Assembly (NCBI GenBank): GCA_022844485.1
Contig: JALHLQ010000020.1
Coordinates: 1 to 64,000, forward strand
Source: Xanthobacteraceae bacterium
GTDB lineage: Bacteria > Pseudomonadota > Alphaproteobacteria > Rhizobiales > Xanthobacteraceae
Length of the DNA: 64,000 nt
Direction of reading: 5' to 3'
A program made the position numbers and the translations under genes. The notes under the pieces are model-generated. The model was given only the letters and a program-made list of their open reading frames with translations. It was not told where the DNA came from and did not search any database. Within the stretch, counting starts at the first letter, position 1, and every line of letters begins with the position of its first letter. Below are positions 1 to 8,773 of the stretch, piece after piece.

Positions 1-117
1 TCGCCAAGGATTGGGAGAACCTCAATCGCAAGGCGCTCGCGTTCTTGCGCCTCGCATCAATCCGCCTCATGCTCCGAAAACTTTGTAATCCAGCTTGATG
101 TTCCCGGACAGACTCTA
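1..117 (+). mobile_element. IS5-type insertion sequence, right end (transposase C-terminus)
   Basis: The first 98 bases read on the + strand as the last 31 codons of a DDE transposase, ending in TGA at 96-98. The tail contains AKDWENLNRKALAF followed by RLASIRLMLRKL, the usual C-terminus of IS5-family (IS427-like) transposases. Just after the stop, 100-116 (GTTCCCGGACAGACTC) resembles a terminal inverted repeat of that group. The rest of the element and its other end lie outside the window, so its completeness and the target duplication cannot be judged. No transposase sequence resumes to the right, so this looks like a normal IS end. Confidence 0.7.
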
Positions 118-276
118 AGTTACGTTAGGCAACGATTCTGCCTGCCAATGTGATCGTCAAAGGATACTGGTCAGCCACTTGGGGGCGATCCATCGGCATC
201 AACTCTCAAATCGCGCCGCAACAAGCCCGCGGATATCGAGTTCCGATGAGGCGTCGGAGGGAAGCGCGATCGATGG

Positions 277-822
277 TTATTTTGGCTTGATCGAAATCTT
301 CTTCTCCAGCCTTTGCGCCTCTGGCCTTTTTGGCATGACGACAGTAAGCACGCCATTCTTGAAGCCGGCTTCAATTTTGTCCGTATCGACCCCAGCGGGG
401 ACGCGCAACGAGCGTTCGATCGCGCCGTAGCGCCGCTCGGACAAATGATAGCCCTTGTTCTTCTCCTCCTTTTCTTCCTTCTTCTCTCCTTTGATGGTCA
501 GCATGCCTTCCGAATAGGTCACCTCGACGTTGCCCGGATCCATCCCCGGCAACTCGGCGGTGAGTTCGTAATCCTTGTCTCTTTCGACCATGTCCACAAC
601 CGGCGTGCTGCCCCAGTTCATCAGTGTCTTCCACGTGGGGTCGACTTCCGTGAGGGAACGGCCGAAAGGACTCCACCACGCGCCCCAGCCTCGTTGAAAA
701 TCTTCGAAAAGACGGTCCACTTGCTGGCGGAGCGTTTCAAACGGCTCCCACTCGCGGTTCGGCGCGGCGACAGGGGTCTGCTTCTCGGTCTTGATCGGAA
801 GCTTGGTTACGGCTTCAGCCAT
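277..822 (-). CDS. Hsp20/alpha-crystallin family small heat-shock protein
   Basis: A 181-residue small heat-shock chaperone that would hold unfolding proteins in an ATP-independent way in the cytoplasm. The alpha-crystallin domain spans about residues 70-165: it opens with VDMVERDKDYELTAELPG, contains LTIKGEKKEE, and ends with the family signature FKNGVLTVVMPK. A C-terminal I-x-I-like tail (KKISIKPK) would serve oligomer assembly. The start is supported by a very strong ribosome-binding site (GAGGAGGAGGA) about 6 bases before the ATG. The gene stands alone between an IS end and an ABC operon. A TATAAT box lies about 55 bases upstream. The family is clear; the specific paralogue (IbpA or HspD type) cannot be told. 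Confidence 0.95.
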   Translation of the reverse strand: MAEAVTKLPIKTEKQTPVAAPNREWEPFETLRQQVDRLFEDFQRGWGAWWSPFGRSLTEVDPTWKTLMNWGSTPVVDMVERDKDYELTAELPGMDPGNVEVTYSEGMLTIKGEKKEEKEEKNKGYHLSERRYGAIERSLRVPAGVDTDKIEAGFKNGVLTVVMPKRPEAQRLEKKISIKPK

Positions 823-876
823 GACAAATCCTCCTCCTCAACGGGCAGGGGTGTCGGCTCTCGGGAATAATTGAAT

Positions 877-900
877 ATTATAGATGCGTTGGAGCAACGC
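877..900 (-). promoter_or_regulatory. Putative promoter -10 box and inverted repeat upstream of hsp20
   Basis: On the minus strand a perfect TATAAT occurs at 877-882, about 55 bases before the hsp20 ATG. Immediately upstream is a 15-base inverted repeat (886-900: arms GCGTTG and CAACGC around GAG), where an activator or repressor could sit. No convincing -35 hexamer at normal spacing was found, and no CIRCE or ROSE-type element is recognisable. This is a prediction from motif and position only. Confidence 0.35.
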
Positions 901-1104
901 GCATTGACCCGCATCAACATTGCTCGATCGAGCGGAACAACGCGGTCGTTGCGAATCATCCCGAGCAAGCTCTCGCCGCTGTGCTCCAGGCGAACGCTTC
1001 GCACTTTTCTCAGCGACCGCTCGTGGCGTCGATGGTCTAGTGCCAATCGACCGCACCGGCGTGTCCTGCTCCGGTGCGATCACAACATCCGCGCGCCCCG
1101 TGTA

Positions 1105-2265
1105 TCAGTAGCGTGCGACTTCGCTCCAGTTGCCGCCTTTGACCACCGAGATGATGTTTACGTCGGCGCCCTGATGGTCCTTCGGACCGTAGTCGATTTT
1201 CGTATCGGTTAGAGGATCGTAGTAGTTCACCTTGTACATGGCCTGCCGAAATGTTTCGGGGGTCAGATTGCGCCCTGCGTTCTCGAGCGCGCGGACCAGA
1301 GTCCCGGCGGCGCTGCGGCCGAGCAACGCGCCGGTCCCCGGCATCTCATTATTGGCCGCGCGGTAAGCCTCGACCCACGCTTTCACCTCGGGCTTGTCCA
1401 TGCGGTTGATCAGGTCCGACCAGCCGGCGCTGGCATAAAGCCCCTCCGTGACGCCGCCGGGAACCTGTGCGATGGCGGTGTGGAAGCCGGCTGACGAGCT
1501 GATGAGCTTGACCTCGTTCCAGCCCATCTTTTTCACCGTTCCCGATACGGTGATCGTCTGCCGGACGCCGAGCGCAAGCGCGATCACGTCGCATCCCGCT
1601 TCCCGGTGCCGCGTGAGCGCCCCGACGAAATCGGACTCATCAGGCTTATGCGTGGTCTCGGTCGCGTATTTGAGCTTCGTGTCCTTGGACTGATCCACCG
1701 CGCCCTGCTGGATCTCCAGACCGAAATCGGTCGGGATGTACATGGAGCAGATGGTCTTGGCCCCATGCTTCTCGGCCAGGTACTTCAGCCCCGCTCTGAT
1801 CTGATCGTAATAGGACGAGAAGCCGACGAATTTGTAGTCGATCGGGTCCTGGAGCATCTGCCGCGCCGCGGTCAGCGGCGATACGTTTGGAATCTTGCGC
1901 TCGTCCATGATCTTGAAGGCCGCAAGGTTCATCGGCGTGCCGAGCGAGAGCAGCATCGCAAACACGCGGTCGCTATTAATCAGCTTGTTGATCGCCTGCG
2001 TCGCGCGCGGCATCTGGTAGGCGTGATCCTCGACGACGAAGCGAATGCGCCGACCGTGAACCCCACCCTTGCTGTTGATCTCTTGGAAGTGCTGGCTGGC
2101 CGCCTTCACAGCCGGCGCGCCGAACGCCGCGAAGATGCCAGACAGGTCGTTGTGCGAGCCGATGACGATCTCCGTGTCGGTGACGCCTTGCGTTTGTGCG
2201 TTTGCGAATGGCGCGGCGGCAAGGCTCAGCGCCGCGCATGCGACTGCGGTTCGAAGCGTTTTCAT
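1105..2265 (-). CDS. ABC transporter substrate-binding protein (LivK-like)
   Basis: Periplasmic solute receptor (type 1 fold, Peripla_BP_6) of the branched-chain amino-acid / amide / aromatic-acid uptake family, 386 residues. A Sec signal peptide is visible (MKTLRTAVACAALSLAAAPFANA), and the mature part begins TQGVTDTEIVIGSHNDLSG, typical of the family. I take the ATG at 2265 because AGAGGAGATGTC precedes it; a TTG 18 bases further upstream is also open but overlaps this ribosome-binding site. It is the last gene of the minus-strand operon livH-livM-livG-livF-ligase-livK, 27 bases after the ligase stop. The embedded CoA ligase suggests a carboxylic-acid substrate rather than leucine, which is inference. 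Confidence 0.93.
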   Translation of the reverse strand: MKTLRTAVACAALSLAAAPFANAQTQGVTDTEIVIGSHNDLSGIFAAFGAPAVKAASQHFQEINSKGGVHGRRIRFVVEDHAYQMPRATQAINKLINSDRVFAMLLSLGTPMNLAAFKIMDERKIPNVSPLTAARQMLQDPIDYKFVGFSSYYDQIRAGLKYLAEKHGAKTICSMYIPTDFGLEIQQGAVDQSKDTKLKYATETTHKPDESDFVGALTRHREAGCDVIALALGVRQTITVSGTVKKMGWNEVKLISSSAGFHTAIAQVPGGVTEGLYASAGWSDLINRMDKPEVKAWVEAYRAANNEMPGTGALLGRSAAGTLVRALENAGRNLTPETFRQAMYKVNYYDPLTDTKIDYGPKDHQGADVNIISVVKGGNWSEVARY

Positions 2266-2292
2266 GACATCTCCTCTCTTCAAACAGGATGG

Positions 2293-4221
2293 TTATCCGG
2301 CATACATCTGATCGATCAGCGACTTGTACTTCCGTTCCACGAAACTCCGTTTCAGCTTCATCGTCGGCGTGAGCTCGTCGTCTTCTGCCGTCAGCAGTAC
2401 GTCGATGATGCGGAAGGTCTTGATCTGCTCGACCGGAGCGAAGTGCGAATTGACCTCGTCGACCACGCCCTTGATCAGTTCGCAAACCGGCTCAGTCGCG
2501 CACAGAGAGGCAAAGTCGCCGAAGGGCACGCGATGGTCCTGCGCGAACTTCTCGACATTCTCCTGATCGATCATGATGAGGGCCGTCAGGTAATTGCGGC
2601 GGTCGCCGATCACGATCGCATCAGAGATGTAGGGTGAGAACTTGAGGCGGTTTTCGATCTCCGAAGGCGTAATGTTCTTGCCCCCGGCCGTGATGATGAT
2701 GTCTTTCGCACGTCCCGTGATGTAGATGAATCCATCCTTGTCGATGTAGCCCACGTCTCCGGTCCGGAGCCAGCCGTTCGTGTATGTCTCGGCGGTCTTC
2801 TCCGGCTTTCGCCAATAGCCGACGAAATTTATCGGCCCTTTGCATTGGATTTCGCCGTCCGGTGCAATGCGCACCTCCAAGCCGGGCACCGGGCGCCCCA
2901 CGGATCCATTCCGCATCGCGTCAGGCGTGTTCACCGAAATAACGCCGGAACTCTCCGTCTGCCCGTAGCCCTCGTAAAGCGGGATGCCGATGGCGCGATA
3001 CCAACGCAGGAGATCTGGTGAGATCGGTGCGGCGCCGGAATTCGCACGGCGCAGACGCCCCATTCCGAGCATTCGCCGCAAGTTTCCAAGCACGAGAAAC
3101 TCCCAAAACCGGAACCACAGTTCCGTCAAGAACGGAACCGGCCTGCCTTCGATCTCGAGGTTTGTGCGCTTCATGCCCGCGGCGATGGCGGACTTGTAGG
3201 CCAGGCGGCCAAGCCATGTCGCGTCGCCGACCATGATCGACACCCGCGAGTAGATCTTTTCCCAAACGCGAGGCACGGCGACGAAGACATGCGGCGAGAC
3301 TTCACGCAGATTGTCGAAAACCGTCTCGGGGCTTTCGGCGAAATTGACCGTGGAGGCGGCAAATATGGGAGTCCATGCGGACGTCAAACGCTCGAGTACG
3401 TGGCAGAGGGGCAGGAAACAAAGCTGCTCGTCGGAGCTCACATGATCAATCGCGTGCGCTCCCGAGATCAACGAGAACATGATGTTCTCATGGCTGATCA
3501 TGGCCCCTTTCGGCGGCCCCGTCGTGCCGGACGTGTATATCAGGACCGCAATGTCGGAAGGCTTCGATTGGGCGATCTCGATCTCGAACGCGGCCGGGTC
3601 CTTTTCAAACTCTTTCTGTCCGAGCGCATAAAGCTCATCGAGGAACATCACTTTGTCGTCATGGAATTCGTGCAGGCCCTCCCGGTCGTAAACGATGACC
3701 TTGATCAAGCCCGGCATCTGTCCACGCACCGCGAGATACTTGTCGAGCTGCTCGTCATTCTCGACAAACAGAAATCGCGTGTCGGAATCGTTGACAAGAA
3801 AAGCGAGCTGCGAGGCGGAATCCGTCGGATAAACGCCGGAGCAGACTCCCCCGACGCTGATCACGCCAAGATCGGTGTAGAGCCACTCCTTGCAATCCTC
3901 GGAAAGGATCGAAACCACTTCTTTCCGTTTCAGCCCGAGCGCCTTGAGGCCAAGCCCGATCTGCCGCGAACGATTGAAGTAGTCGCGCCAGCTGTGCGAC
4001 CGCCAGATGCCCAACACCTTTTCGCGGTGCGCCGTGCGTTCGGCATTCTCGGCGCAGCGCTCCGCAAAAAGCTTGACCAGCGTGTCCGCGCCGTCGATCA
4101 GATACGGGCGCTGGCTGAGATCGGCGTTGATGCTGACGCCATGCAGAAGCACCTGTGCAGGCGCGCTTGGTCTGCGCGTGATGCTTGCTTCGGGCCGAGC
4201 GATGACTGGCGCCTCATTCAT
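2293..4221 (-). CDS. AMP-dependent acyl-CoA synthetase (long-chain fatty-acid/aryl-CoA ligase family)
   Basis: A 642-residue ANL-superfamily enzyme that adenylates a carboxylic acid and transfers it to coenzyme A. The phosphate-binding loop TSGTTGPPKG lies at about residues 230-239. The YGQTESSG motif and the C-terminal hinge GRAKDIIITAGGKNITPSEIE region are intact, including the lysine-bearing tail. Its length and N-terminus resemble the long-chain fatty-acyl-CoA ligase (FadD15-like) branch. It starts inside the end of livF (4-base overlap) and is followed by livK, so it is co-transcribed with the importer: the substrate is probably activated as it enters. The chain length or ring preference of the substrate cannot be read from the sequence. 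Confidence 0.93.
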   Translation of the reverse strand: MNEAPVIARPEASITRRPSAPAQVLLHGVSINADLSQRPYLIDGADTLVKLFAERCAENAERTAHREKVLGIWRSHSWRDYFNRSRQIGLGLKALGLKRKEVVSILSEDCKEWLYTDLGVISVGGVCSGVYPTDSASQLAFLVNDSDTRFLFVENDEQLDKYLAVRGQMPGLIKVIVYDREGLHEFHDDKVMFLDELYALGQKEFEKDPAAFEIEIAQSKPSDIAVLIYTSGTTGPPKGAMISHENIMFSLISGAHAIDHVSSDEQLCFLPLCHVLERLTSAWTPIFAASTVNFAESPETVFDNLREVSPHVFVAVPRVWEKIYSRVSIMVGDATWLGRLAYKSAIAAGMKRTNLEIEGRPVPFLTELWFRFWEFLVLGNLRRMLGMGRLRRANSGAAPISPDLLRWYRAIGIPLYEGYGQTESSGVISVNTPDAMRNGSVGRPVPGLEVRIAPDGEIQCKGPINFVGYWRKPEKTAETYTNGWLRTGDVGYIDKDGFIYITGRAKDIIITAGGKNITPSEIENRLKFSPYISDAIVIGDRRNYLTALIMIDQENVEKFAQDHRVPFGDFASLCATEPVCELIKGVVDEVNSHFAPVEQIKTFRIIDVLLTAEDDELTPTMKLKRSFVERKYKSLIDQMYAG

Positions 4222-4997
4222 CGCCAGGTTTTCCGTTGCTTCCAGCGGCGTGCACCTCTCGTGCCTTCCTGATGCATTCCGAGGTAAAATGCCTGGACGT
4301 CCTTCGACTGCTTCAAGCGCTCCGCGTCTCCCGCCATGACGATACGGCCGAGCTCCATGACGTAGCCGAAATCGGCCAGATCCAGGGCGATTGCGGCGTT
4401 CTGCTCCACAACCATCATCGTCATGTTTTGCTCCCGATTGAGCCGCCGCATGATGGCGAAAATCTCCTGAACCAGCCTCGGGCTCAAGCCGAGACTCGGC
4501 TCGTCAAGGAGCATCAGCCGGGGCCGGGACATCAATCCGCGTCCGATCGCCAGCATTTGCTGCTGGCCTCCCGACAGGGTTCCGGCCTGCTGGCGTTTGC
4601 GCTCGCGAAGAACCGGAAAGTAGCCATAGACCATTTCAAGGTCGGCTTCGATGGCTACGATGTCGCGCCGAATATAGGCCCCGACCATGAGGTTGTCGGC
4701 GACGGTCAGCAGCGGAAAAATCTCCCGCCCCTCGGGCACATGCACCACGCCGCGCCGCACAATGGCGTCGGGCTCGAGCCCCTGGATCGGCTGGCCCTGG
4801 AAACGAACGCTTCCCTTTTCGGGGTCCATCACACCGGAAATGGTCTTGAGAAGCGTCGTCTTGCCGGCACCGTTGCCACCGAGGACCGTGACGATCCGGC
4901 CTTGCGGCACATCGAGGCTCACCCCGCGAAGCGCCATCACGGGTCCGTAATAGGTCTCCAGATTGTCCACCTGCAGAAGGGGCCGATCGGCACTCAT
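4218..4997 (-). CDS. ABC transporter ATP-binding protein, LivF type
   Basis: The second ATPase of the LIV-type importer, 259 residues. Walker A is GGNGAGKTT (about residues 39-47), the ABC signature LSGGQQQ, and Walker B LMLLDEPSLGLS, all intact. The ordering VVHVPEGREIFPLLTV is characteristic of LivF. It overlaps livG upstream and the CoA ligase downstream by 4 bases each, a sign of translational coupling. The C-terminus has a basic extension (RGARRWKQRK) beyond the usual family end at about 237 residues. Confidence 0.95.
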   Translation of the reverse strand: MSADRPLLQVDNLETYYGPVMALRGVSLDVPQGRIVTVLGGNGAGKTTLLKTISGVMDPEKGSVRFQGQPIQGLEPDAIVRRGVVHVPEGREIFPLLTVADNLMVGAYIRRDIVAIEADLEMVYGYFPVLRERKRQQAGTLSGGQQQMLAIGRGLMSRPRLMLLDEPSLGLSPRLVQEIFAIMRRLNREQNMTMMVVEQNAAIALDLADFGYVMELGRIVMAGDAERLKQSKDVQAFYLGMHQEGTRGARRWKQRKTWR

Positions 4998-5770
4998 GCC
5001 GCCTCTCCCAGGGGGCGGCCGAGATAGGCTTCAATCACGGCGGGGTTCGATTGGACCTCGAGAGGCGAGCCGAGCGCCAGGACCGAGCCGTCCGCCAGCG
5101 CCAGCACGCGATCGGAGATCGCGGAGACGAGCTTCATGTTGTGTTCGACCACAACCACCGTAATGCCCATCAGCTTGCGGATGTCGGCGATCCAGAAGGC
5201 GAGGTCCCGGGCCTCATCGACCGAGAGGCCGGAGGCCGGCTCGTCGAGCAGCAGCAGTTTCGGTCCGATTGCGAGCGCGCGGCCGAGTTCGACGATCTTA
5301 CGGATGCCGTAAGGCAGTCCCGCGACATACTTGTCGCGATAGGCCTGAAGCTCGAGAAAGTCGATCACGCGCTCAACGGCCTCGCGATGCCGGCGTTCTT
5401 CGGCGCGCACGGATGGCGTGAACAAAATTTCGGATAACGGATTGCTTTTCACATGGCGGTTTCGACCAACGAGCAGATTGTCGAGCACGGTCGAGCGTTC
5501 GAACAGTTCGATGTTCTGGAACGTGCGCGCAATGCCAAGTCTTGCCAGGTCGGACGGACCTCGTTTCAAGAGGTCGTGACCATTGAAGCGGATGCCGCCG
5601 GATGCCGGCGTGTAGAACCGCGATATCAGATTGAAAATGGTGGACTTGCCCGCGCCATTCGGCCCAACCAGCGCGAACACCTCGCCCTCGTTCACCGAAA
5701 AAGAGACGTTGTTCACCGCCGTGAGGCCGCCGAAGCGCACAGTGACGGAGTCAAGCTCGATCAAACTCAT
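4994..5770 (-). CDS. ABC transporter ATP-binding protein, LivG type
   Basis: The first ATPase of the importer, 258 residues. Walker A GPNGAGKST (about residues 38-46) and Walker B LLLLDEPASGLS are intact. The signature segment is the divergent LPYGIRKIVELGRAL rather than LSYGQQR, a variant seen in some LivG proteins. The internal ARLGIARTFQNIELF is a LivG hallmark. It overlaps livM (4 bases) and livF (4 bases). It would pair with LivF on the cytoplasmic face of the LivHM permease. Confidence 0.95.
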   Translation of the reverse strand: MSLIELDSVTVRFGGLTAVNNVSFSVNEGEVFALVGPNGAGKSTIFNLISRFYTPASGGIRFNGHDLLKRGPSDLARLGIARTFQNIELFERSTVLDNLLVGRNRHVKSNPLSEILFTPSVRAEERRHREAVERVIDFLELQAYRDKYVAGLPYGIRKIVELGRALAIGPKLLLLDEPASGLSVDEARDLAFWIADIRKLMGITVVVVEHNMKLVSAISDRVLALADGSVLALGSPLEVQSNPAVIEAYLGRPLGEAA

Positions 5771-6864
5771 CGCATGCGCTCGGTTTTCAGATAGGCCTTC
5801 TGGCGGCGGAACATGTCGCGCCGATAGAAGGGGAAGAGCTGGAAGTAAGTGCGAATCTTCAACCAGCGACCATAGATGCCCATGGGCTCGAACAGGATGA
5901 AGGCAACGAGGATGGCGCCGAATATTCCGCTCTCGAGCCCCGGAATAGCGACCGAACTTGCACCCGTGACCTGGGAAACGAAGTCTCGCAGAAACGCAAG
6001 CCCCAAGGGAATAAGGCCGACGATGATTGCGCCGAAATAGGCGCCGTGAATCGAGCCGAGCCCGCCAACAACGATCATCAAGAGGAGCTGGATGGCGAGC
6101 ACGATATTGAAGGTTTCGTGATTGAAGGCGCCCGCAAAGTGCCCCAGCAAGGCTCCGGCAAGCCCGGTTATCGTGCAGGAGATCGCGAATGCGATCGCTT
6201 TCGTGCGTGCCAAGTTGATGCCCGTGGCCTGCGCCGAGATCTCGGAGTCACGCACGGCGGCGAACGCGCGGCCGAGCGGCGCGCGCAGAATGTTCCGGTA
6301 AGCTAAAGTGACCAGAACGGCGACAACAAGCACAAGATAGTAGAAGGCGATGGGCGAGCCGTAACGATCGAAAGACACGCCGAAGATCGAGATCGTCGGC
6401 GCGGACAATCCGGATACGCCGCCGGTCAGAGGCTCTGCGATAACGATCAGATCCTCGACAAGAACCGCCATCGCGAGCGTTGCGATGGCGAGATAAATCC
6501 CATGCATCCGCAAAGCGGGGATCGCCACGGCGACGCCGAGCAGACCGGACAGCAATGCCGCGAGAGGAAAGGCGATGAGAAACGGCACGCCTTGCATTTG
6601 CAAAATGGCGTTCGCGTAGCAGCCGACCGCAAGAAAGGCCGTATGACCGAGACTGACCAGGCCCGTCTGGCCGGTAAGGATCATGAGTCCCATGCCGGCG
6701 ATGGCCCAAATCAGCACACCGGTCGCCTCACCCACCAGGAAGCTTGAAACGGCAAATGGCAGGATCAGCGCCGAAGCGAGAAGCACGGCATACCAGAATG
6801 CCTGTGCGCCGTGCCGAAAGAGGCGGATGTCGGCGTCATAGGAGGTCTTGAAGACGGTGCGCAC
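5767..6864 (-). CDS. Branched-chain amino-acid-type ABC transporter permease, LivM type
   Basis: An integral membrane permease of 365 residues with about nine hydrophobic segments. The family motif GLVSLGHTAFLAVGCYANA (about residues 68-86) and the coupling region LARTKAIAFAISC are present. It carries an extra 20-30 residue N-terminal segment (TSYDADIRLFRHGAQAFW) before the first membrane helix, and a basic C-terminal tail, both common in the aromatic/urea-type subfamily. It lies 8 bases after livH and overlaps livG by 4 bases. Confidence 0.93.
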   Translation of the reverse strand: MRTVFKTSYDADIRLFRHGAQAFWYAVLLASALILPFAVSSFLVGEATGVLIWAIAGMGLMILTGQTGLVSLGHTAFLAVGCYANAILQMQGVPFLIAFPLAALLSGLLGVAVAIPALRMHGIYLAIATLAMAVLVEDLIVIAEPLTGGVSGLSAPTISIFGVSFDRYGSPIAFYYLVLVVAVLVTLAYRNILRAPLGRAFAAVRDSEISAQATGINLARTKAIAFAISCTITGLAGALLGHFAGAFNHETFNIVLAIQLLLMIVVGGLGSIHGAYFGAIIVGLIPLGLAFLRDFVSQVTGASSVAIPGLESGIFGAILVAFILFEPMGIYGRWLKIRTYFQLFPFYRRDMFRRQKAYLKTERMR

Positions 6865-6872
6865 CGCAATCC

Positions 6873-7745
6873 CTAGACCTTTTTTGCGTGCACTTGGGCG
6901 AACAGGCCATGCGGCCGGGCAATGAGTACGAGCAAGAGCACGGCGTAGGGGGCAATTTGTGCGTAGCCTGGCTCGCCGTAACGCGATGCAAAGGGCTCGA
7001 TCAACCCGACGACGAGGCCGCCCATCAAAGCGCCTGGCAGACTGCCGAAACCGCCAATGACCGCGGCAGCGAAGGCTTTGATGCCGAGAAGCCCCATGCT
7101 CGGGTCGATTGACCCTTTCGAGGCAAACAGGACGCCCGCGATGGCGGCCAAGATTCCGGCAAGCGCCCAGGTCAACGACTGAATTCGTTTCACCGGAATG
7201 CCGACATAGGACGCGGCCAGTTGGTTCTGGGAGGCCGCCTGCATGGCCACGCCGAGCTTCGTGCGGCTGAAAAAAAGATACAAGACAAGGGTGAGAATGA
7301 GCGTCACGACGATGATTGCGATTTGATCGACGCCCAATACGACGCCGTAAAAGCCGACATGCCGGCCGGCCATCGGCGTCGCGAGCGTTTGTGGTTCATG
7401 CCCCCAGATCGCCCCGGCGGCGAACCGCAGAACAAAGCCCAGCGCAATCGTGAGGATCACCACTGCGATTTGCGACTGCCCAACCATTCGCCGGAGAAGC
7501 GCGCGGTCGAGCGCGTAGCCGAACGCGCCCATGATCCCGAGGGCCAGCGGAACCCCGGCCCAAAAGGGCAAATTGATGTCGCCGCTTGTCAGGCCTAATG
7601 CGATGAATGCGCCGAGCATCATTAGATCGCCCTGCGCGAAGTTCACTTGTTCGGTGGCCTTGTAGATCAGCACGAAGCCAAGCGCGACCAGCCCGTATAC
7701 GCAACCATTTGCTAGCCCGCTCACAAGGAGCTGGACGTTGCTCAC
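6873..7745 (-). CDS. Branched-chain amino-acid-type ABC transporter permease, LivH type
   Basis: Partner permease to LivM and first gene of the operon, 290 residues if the GTG at 7745 is used. That start fits the family (VSNVQLLVSGLANGCVYGL) and has GGGAGAA a few bases upstream; the reading frame is open to 7796, but the extra 17 residues do not look like the family. The motifs GLVALGFVLIYKATEQVNFAQGD and GGFGSLPGALMGGL are diagnostic for LivH. Nothing in the upstream 140 bases stands out as an operator. Confidence 0.92.
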   Translation of the reverse strand: MSNVQLLVSGLANGCVYGLVALGFVLIYKATEQVNFAQGDLMMLGAFIALGLTSGDINLPFWAGVPLALGIMGAFGYALDRALLRRMVGQSQIAVVILTIALGFVLRFAAGAIWGHEPQTLATPMAGRHVGFYGVVLGVDQIAIIVVTLILTLVLYLFFSRTKLGVAMQAASQNQLAASYVGIPVKRIQSLTWALAGILAAIAGVLFASKGSIDPSMGLLGIKAFAAAVIGGFGSLPGALMGGLVVGLIEPFASRYGEPGYAQIAPYAVLLLVLIARPHGLFAQVHAKKV

Positions 7746-7886
7746 TCCGTTCTCCCTCTGGCCGGCTTTGCTAATTCCGCCGGCTCCGATCGCCATAGCT
7801 TTGCATGATGAAGAGGAGCGCGCCAGTCTGCAATCGGCTGATCTGACGCGGCATAAGCCGGAACCCTCGATGAATGCGGCGGCCGG

Positions 7887-8595
7887 TCAGCGGGCGACCA
7901 CAAATGCGGAAACGGCCGAAACGACCTGCTCGTCCAATCCGGAAAAGCCGTGATGGCCGCGCGCTTCGCAGGGATCGCCCGAGTTGCTTCCTCCGTCCAG
8001 CCATGCAACGCGCGCTTTGCCCTGCGTCCAGTCCACGAAAGGCTTAACGCCCGCAGGCAAGGTGTACTGACAGCCATCGCGCCGATGATGCACCACGAGC
8101 GTTCGTGGAAGGGAGGCCGGCGATCCGAGAATACCCATCACATGCACGTTGACGCGCTCCCCCGATTGCGGGGAGAGGAAACCGGCAGTCAACACAAGCG
8201 CGTCCGGACGCGCGCCGGCGGCAATTCCGCGCGCCGCACGCTGTGTTCCCCGGCTCGTGCCGACGAGAGCGACGGGTCGCTTGACCGCGGCCATGTATTC
8301 GACTGCGGACGACACGTTCACTCCGGCCTCGGGGACCAGAACTGCGAAACCACGGGCCGCGTATTGGGCCCGTGTCTGCACAAGCTGGTTGCCGCCAAGG
8401 CGGCCAATTGAGCCCCCCGCCCCGACATCGAGCCTCCCGTCGCTGCCCCGCGAGCAGGATGAGGCTTGCCCGCGGCGGACCGCGCGGTTTGAGGAGCACG
8501 GCGGAAACGCCGCCAACTTGCACCGTCTCCGCAGCAAACGAGCCGTTAATCAAGGCCAGGGTCAAAACGGTCATCCCGACAAGTCGACCAAGCAT
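7887..8595 (-). pseudogene. Secreted alpha/beta hydrolase, frameshifted
   Basis: Two minus-strand frames together make one alpha/beta hydrolase of about 235 residues. The first (from ATG 8595) gives a signal peptide (MLGRLVGMTVLTLALINGSFA) and a first strand ending LILLAG. The second frame continues with SDGRLDVGAGG, the nucleophile elbow GTSRG, the segment VVHHRRDGC (probable acid region) and the C-terminal GHHGF with the catalytic histidine. The switch falls in the four-base C-run at 8446-8449; removing one base restores a single frame. All catalytic elements lie after the break. It could be a true recent mutation or a sequencing error. It is not part of the liv operon by spacing (about 140 bases). 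Substrate unknown. Confidence 0.7.
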
Positions 8596-8673
8596 CCTGC
8601 CCCTCTTTATTCGCTCGCGACGCCGATGACTCTATCTGGAGCGGTGGCGTAGATTCGGCATTCGCGACCCCAA

Positions 8674-8702
8674 CTAGCAGCGGAACCACAATGCAATGTC
8701 AA
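8674..8702 (-). promoter_or_regulatory. Putative sigma-70-type promoter of the hydrolase gene
   Basis: The minus strand carries a perfect TTGACA (8697-8702), a 17-base spacer and TGCTAG (8674-8679). The -10 is weak, but the spacing is exact and the site lies about 80 bases upstream of the hydrolase ATG at 8595. Prediction from motif only. Confidence 0.35.
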
Positions 8703-8773
8703 ATCCAAAAATCTCCTAGATTGCCGTTACAAACTCGCTCGGCTATTCCCCTGCTTCCGCCGCCTCGAACCCG

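Noticed and set aside
1053-1077. GCACCGG/CCGGTGC hairpin downstream of livK as a terminator
   Set aside because: The stem is 7 bases with an 11-base loop and no T-run on the minus strand; too weak to list as a terminator.
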